In this document: piece after piece, positions 58,812 to 64,000 of the stretch
Layout: every line of letters begins with the position of its first letter
Position numbering within the stretch: position 1 is the first letter of the stretch
Program-made: the position numbers and the translations under genes
Notes under the pieces: generated by a model
Told to the model about the DNA's origin: nothing
Database searches by the model: none
What the model saw: the letters and a program-made list of their open reading frames with translations, nothing else
Origin: Oxytricha trifallax
Taxonomy: Eukaryota > Ciliophora > Spirotrichea > Sporadotrichida > Oxytrichidae
DNA length: 64,000 bases
Reading direction: 5' to 3'
NCBI GenBank assembly: GCA_000711775.1
Contig: ARYC01000178.1
Span: forward strand, 62,001 to 126,000

Positions 58812-61800
58812 ATGCATAGTGTGGTTAAGACCTGGGAAAATAGGCAGGAGTTAAATCAGCAGTAAGAAGAAGGTAAGTAGTTATCTATAATTAATAATCT
58901 ATTCTTTGAATCACACTTAATAAAGTTTATTCATGCTTTAACTTGCAATTCTATAGAGAAGGATAAGAACTTTGACGATGACGATAATCATAAATATTGA
59001 AATTAATTATAAATATTCTATGGTAAATTAATTGAAGATTCAATCATATTAATTAAGTGAATGACATTATGAGTCACTTGAACTATCGTAAGCTAGAAGA
59101 AATTAAAAAGGACTTTGTTAAAAATGAGGAGTAGGGTGGTCTCTCAATGGAATAGTTTATCAAAGTTATGCTCCATCATTTACCTGAAACCAAGGATAAA
59201 GTTTGATACTTATTTATTTTAAATAGTTTATTAATTCACAATTATTATAAAACTATACTATACAATAAATAAAGTGGGTTTATGCAAGAACTTAATAGAA
59301 TTATTCAGATAAATCGATGTGAATAATGATTAGTCACTGGAGTGGGAAGAGTTTACAAATCATATCATTGAGCTTGGTAAGTTTCAAGTTTAAATTAAGT
59401 TTTTGCGGGGATATTGCCAATTTTAAAGCATTTTCTATATAAAAATTGCCGATGTTAATATATTGATAATTCAGGTATGGTACGGAAAGACAGGACATTT
59501 ATTGATGCTATAAAGAGTTATTACGGAAGTGACATATAATATAAATAGTTAAGAATTATATCAAATAACTCAATAGAAATCGCTTTTTATTGTTATAAAA
59601 GATACAGAGAAACACGATACAGAAGTAGAAAATATGCATTATATAGAAAAATTGCGACATTTACTAGTGATGGAAAGAGACAGTAAGAGATTCAAAGTAT
59701 ACAATGCAAGAACTGGAAAATGGATATAAAATGTGCCAGGTAAGGAATTTTCGAATTAATTTACATAATGTTTTAGAGAAAAATGCTGGATCAGGTGGAG
59801 CAGTTATAGCAGCTGATTATATTGAAATGAACAATATTAAATTTGTCGCTACTACTTCAAATAATAATTCTATAAATTTCTGGGACAGTAATAACTACAT
59901 ATTTAGAGAGCGTTTGAATACTTCTGAAATTTAAATGACCATTAAGTGGTATAAAAAACTATTTTAATTTAAGTGCATATAAGTGGTGTGGAGAACCATA
60001 TAACAAATTGTTTACAGGTGGTTGCGATGCAGTCATCCATGCTTATGACGTTCAAAAATTGAAAGAAATTGGTGTAAAAGATGGGTGGAATCCCTTAAAG
60101 AAAGACAAAATAGGGCATGATGGGCCAATTATGGATTTGCTTCCAATTCCAGGCTAATAGATACTTGCAAGTGCTGGACTAGATGCTCAAATATGTTTGT
60201 GGTCTTTGAAAGATTTAGAACCTAAACACAGTTTGGTTGGGCATCAACTTGGTATATACTGTCTAGATTGGTACGAGGATTAGCATTTACTACTTAGTGC
60301 AGGACTTGATCATGATATCTATATTTGGAACCCATATGTCAAAAAGAAGATTTTTATAAAATTAAATAATGCTTATAATAAAGCTAATTTTACAATGATT
60401 TTCTTGTTAAAAGGTCATAATCACTCATTAGTTGGAGTGAAATGGTTACCAAAATCAAACCAGATTATTTCAGCTGATATTTCAGGTATGTTCAGAATTT
60501 GGGATATTCGTACTTTTACTACTGTCTAAACCTTTAACTGCCCTCTAAATGAAATCTCTTGTTTTGCAGTTACATGGCCACCCAAGAGAATCGTAGCTGG
60601 TGGTCGTAGATTAGTTTTCTACGACTATGATGAGCCCACAGACCATCATTTAGCTGATGATTAAGCTTGTTTATGCGTACTCTATAACCCAGTCTTCTAC
60701 ACTTTCATTACCGCACATCCGAAATGCATCAAAGTGTGGGACGCAACTAATGGAGAATTACAGTCAGTTTTTAGAGATTTAACTACAAAAGAAATCACTT
60801 GCATCACTCTTGATGAAAGAAAGAGAAAGTTGTTTGTAGGAGACTAGAAAGGAAGACTTTTCAGCATAAATATTAAGAATGGTGCCAAAATGAAGAAATT
60901 CAAGAAATCAAAGAAGAGCAAGAGAGACAAGGATGACATTAGTTGTTTGTACTACTGGGGTGACAAGAGAAACATTTTGATATCTGCGTCATGGGATGGG
61001 AAAGTGAGACTTTATGACGATAGTACTAGTGACCAAGAAGGTACAAAGCGTTATACAATGAAAAAGCACAAAGACAGTGTGAACTTCATTGACTTCAAAC
61101 CATCTCACTAGTTATGTGCTTCTTGTTCTGATGATGGAAGTGTAGTTATATACAATTATGGATCTTATAGACAGGAAGGAATATTGAAAGCTCCTCCTGA
61201 ACCAGGTGATACTAGTTCACATTTGGCAGAAGTCAAAGTATGCAAATTTTTGACTCCTCATGATTGCCTTGTATCTGCAGATTTGGATGGTTTCCTACAT
61301 TTCTTAATTTAATAAATTTATAAAGGATAGGATATCATGCTATTATAACTCATTTTAAGCAATAAATTATTTTATGATTAAATAATTATTCTGTAAATAC
61401 TATACATATTTTTAAACCTTCTTTATTTATTTGTTCATTTGTAAAAATATCACTTTCTATACATATAATAAAAAGCTAAGCTAGTTTTAAATTTAATATT
61501 AAACTTTATTAAAGCTTAGAATACTTGAATAATAAGTTAAGTTTCATTCTCTATAGCCTTAACTTATTTTTATATTGCTATTCTTTATTTATACTCATAT
61601 ATAATTAAATTATAACCTTTAAAGTCATATTTATAAATTAATTTTATTATAAATTGTTGAAATATAACTGAATTTTGTAATTTATTATAACTATTTTTAG
61701 CTAAGATTATAATATTAATAGTAAATTTCTGGGCTGTGACACCTAATCCCAGAAAGAATGATCATCTGTGCAGAGTGAAAGATGACAATACCTCCTAGGT

Positions 61801-62570
61801 CGGCACTCTAGTTAATTATCCAATCAGAGCAATGGATTTCAGTTCAAAAGAAAACATATTATTTACTGGAGATGAAATGGGATACATGCAGAAATGGGAT
61901 CTTAATTTAATGCTTAAGAAACTTGATGAAGTGTCAAGAAGAGAGCAAAAACTATAATGAGTTTAATTTTTATAGAAAAACAAGAATTTTAATTGTAACT
62001 TACAAGGCAGAGAATTTCGGAGGTGATGACTAATCAATAATGAACATGCAATCTCAAATTTAACAAAAGAAGAATTTCACAGATGCCTCAAGTACGTTTG
62101 TTACAGGAGTAGACGCAGGTGGTGCAATGAAAGCAGGCCGCATAGAATTTCAGGATTCTGACGTAAAAATGGTCTAGAGATGGTCAGCCCACACTGATTG
62201 CATTAATTGGATAAGCTACGTGCCAGAGCTTGACTGTGTTGCCTCTTGCTCTTTCGACTGCAACGTATATATTTGGAACACAGATTGCCAGAAGATTGGC
62301 TCCCTGGTGTTAGGAAGTGAGAAACTATGGAAGATTAATGTTGATAAGAGATCCAGAAACGATGAGGAAAGATCTGAGGCAGTGGACATGCTCACAACAG
62401 TGGCAGACATTGACTATGAGCGTATGTTCATGAAGCAAAAGAAGGATGCTGCCAAGGAGAGACCACTGATGCAAGCCCTTAAAACAGAGCACTAAGTTGA
62501 GATTATGGCGGAGGAAAAGAAATTTGAAAATTTAACTGAGGAAGAACAGAATAAACTCATATTGGCTTAC
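58812..62570 (+). CDS. EF-hand and WD40-repeat protein of the WDR49/WDR64 type
   Basis: ATG 58812 ([20 protein letters not shown]), an intron, then an EF-hand region: [18 protein letters not shown] and FRQIDVNNDQSLEWEEF with a canonical calcium loop [31 protein letters not shown] and [20 protein letters not shown] match the linker and first blade of the WDR49/WDR64 family. Blades follow, for example [49 protein letters not shown] and [17 protein letters not shown]. After the IES at 61305-61730 the frame continues [20 protein letters not shown], and later [19 protein letters not shown]. Two junctions (about 59530-59590 and 61955-61990) and the 3' end after LTEEEQNKL (62556) are unresolved. Likely a ciliary or axonemal scaffold that may sense calcium. 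Confidence 0.82.
59203..59275. other. IES, 73 bp, pointer ATAAAGT
   Basis: ATAAAGT at 59196-59202 and 59269-59275. Removal joins LPETKDK to [11 protein letters not shown] in frame, inside the EF-hand region. Confidence 0.68.
61305..61730. other. IES, 426 bp, pointer ATTTCT
   Basis: ATTTCT at 61299-61304 and 61725-61730. Removal joins [10 protein letters not shown] to WAVTPNPRK in frame, completing a WD40 blade. The interval is AT-rich and non-coding. Confidence 0.65.
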
Positions 62571-63496
62571 ATATTAATTAAACAAATATTAATACTATAT
62601 ATGAATTATACATTTTTATATATTGGGAAGTTGATAAGAAACACAAATGAAAATTAATGCGTGAATAATGTTAGATTTTTATTTTGATAGAATTGTAGTG
62701 TTATATTATGTAATTTTAATTAAAAAATAATAATATAATACGAGTTTTTATAATGTATTTAATTATAAGTTAGCAAGTTTTTAATACATAAAATGTCTGG
62801 GTTTTTTCATAGACTTTTAAGGCATTAGAAATATATGTTCCAGTTTTTATATTTTGTGTTTCAAGTTCTAATTAAATCTAATTTATATATATATATATAT
62901 ATATATATTTAGACATAATAAATTTTGAATATAAAATAGAATTAGAAAAAAAAGTATTTCAATTATGTCTCATATTTAATAACTAAATTTGTTATTACAT
63001 TTAATTTTATATATAAAAAGAATTGTGATTTATGATAATTTATAACATATAAAATTTATTAAAAAAAGAATACGATTTTATTAATTTTCTGGCATGGTGA
63101 GATTTTTAATAGACAGCTATTTATATTATAAATCTTACCTTTTGAAAAATTTTTATTCTTCAATAATCAACTTATTTTATATTGAAAAATATAAACAATT
63201 AACATTTAATATTATGTTTTTTTTCAAATTATAATTTAAGTAATTATTGTAGAAAAGTTGAACGTAGGCAATTAAGTTTTATCATAAATTTAGTTATCTT
63301 TTTTCATGCCATTAAATAAATATATAATCAGTTATAAGATTGAATTGAAAGTAATAACTCTGACATCTATATTTTATTTTCCTTGATATCAGTTAGTTAT
63401 AAATCTTTTAACAAATATTTTGATTGGATAAACATAAATATAATTTCATGTTTAATGTTTTTTTAAACTCCCCCCCCTAAACTTTTTTATTGCTGC
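62571..63496. other. AT-rich intergenic stretch with a TA microsatellite
   Basis: No coding segment is supported. A run of about eleven TA units lies near 62887-62909. Near 63468-63480 a C run followed by TAAACTTTT resembles one end of the G-run MITE-like family, but no partner end was found. Confidence 0.5.
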
Positions 63497-64000
63497 ATGC
63501 CTCAATAAAATGACAATGTCCCACTTTCCACAAAGAAGATGAAGCGAATACTTCCAGACTCTAATGTTATTTTATCAGGTATGTTTATAATAACAATTAA
63601 TATTTCTTAATATAGTACCAAAAGAAAACTTGAGTGTTTTGGAAAGAGCAAATCTTAATAGACATAATAATTATATTTTTATTTTCATGTAGTATTTGGT
63701 TAAAAAAATTGTTAATTATTTATTTGATTTATGGACATGATCAATAATCCGAGCAACCAGAAAGTTTAATATTTTGCTATGGATTGCTCTCCAGCTATCT
63801 CCATCTCTAACGATTGCCAAATAGACTATCAAAATCAAACCGAGTAATAACCAGCATAATCGTGGGTGAGGCCCATTGCATAATGATGCTTGCAGATGGT
63901 TAACTGGTTGGCATGGGAAGTAATGAATATGGGTAACTTGGCTTTTCGAATGATCCTAAAGATTAACAGGAATATACTGTATTTGTCGAAAATATTACTA
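63497..64000 (+). CDS. RCC1-repeat protein, 5' part only
   Basis: ATG 63497 (MPQQNDNVPLSTKKMKRILP) is followed by a GTATGT donor near 63580 and AT-rich sequence. From about 63750 coding resumes, and from about 63855 an RCC1 repeat is clear: VGEAHCIMMLADGQLVGMGS then NEYGQLGFSNDP. The GxxH, ADGQL and GSNxYGQLG positions match RCC1 blades. The gene runs off the window. RCC1 repeats form a propeller found in Ran exchange factors and many other proteins; the subfamily cannot be told from one repeat. A frame change near 63845 suggests another IES or intron. Confidence 0.65.

Noticed and set aside
62887..62909. TA dinucleotide run as a functional site
   Set aside because: A simple microsatellite, common in DNA this AT-rich.

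Overview
This window looks like germline (micronuclear) DNA of a hypotrich ciliate of the Oxytricha/Stylonychia type. Three things support this. (1) Only TGA acts as a stop: TAA and TAG sit inside long conserved coding stretches as glutamine. (2) Genes are cut by short AT-rich internal eliminated sequences (IESs) flanked by 5-12 bp direct repeats (pointers); removing the IES plus one pointer copy restores the frame, and I found eleven such cases. (3) Two 4.1 kb elements end in C4A4C4 telomere-like inverted repeats with 3-bp ANT target duplications, the signature of telomere-bearing elements (TBE transposons). The species cannot be fixed from the sequence.

Layout. 0.8-7.6 kb: a mobile element (not a TBE) with a DDE transposase (-), a small coiled-coil gene with tiny introns (+) and a SecA-like SF2 helicase (-), followed by ACTGGATTT-type subterminal repeats. 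7.7-9.3 kb: segments of an acidic protein (-). 10.2-10.9 kb: an almost perfect 684 bp palindrome. 11.6-14.4 kb: dispersed coding segments (-) containing a decayed TBE fossil. 16.6-20.4 kb: short coding segments on both strands, probably a scrambled locus, with an inverted duplication. 21.3-28.6 kb: a TRP-type cation channel with ankyrin-like region (+). 29.2-31.1 kb: a WD40 protein (-). 31.3-33.6 kb: SLY1, a Sec1/Munc18 protein (+). 33.8-37.1 kb: a cytosolic carboxypeptidase (+). 36.9-38.7 kb: a Gln/Asn-rich protein (+). 38.9-46.9 kb: a leucine-rich-repeat protein (+) split by a TBE. 47.0-57.6 kb: a large coiled-coil protein (-) split by a second TBE, by an IES carrying a GC-rich island, and by an IES that encloses exons on the opposite strand. 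57.8-58.7 kb: a small unknown gene (-). 58.8-62.6 kb: an EF-hand/WD40 protein of the WDR49/WDR64 type (+). 63.5 kb to the end: the start of an RCC1-repeat protein (+).

No shared pathway or operon links the genes. Several (carboxypeptidase acting on tubulin tails, WDR49/64-like, TRP channel, large coiled coil) fit ciliary or microtubule roles, as expected in a ciliate. Both intact-length TBEs sit inside coding sequence, and in both cases removal of the element plus one target copy rejoins the frame, so the host genes depend on precise DNA elimination. Coordinates of genes below span the whole germline locus including IESs, introns and transposons.
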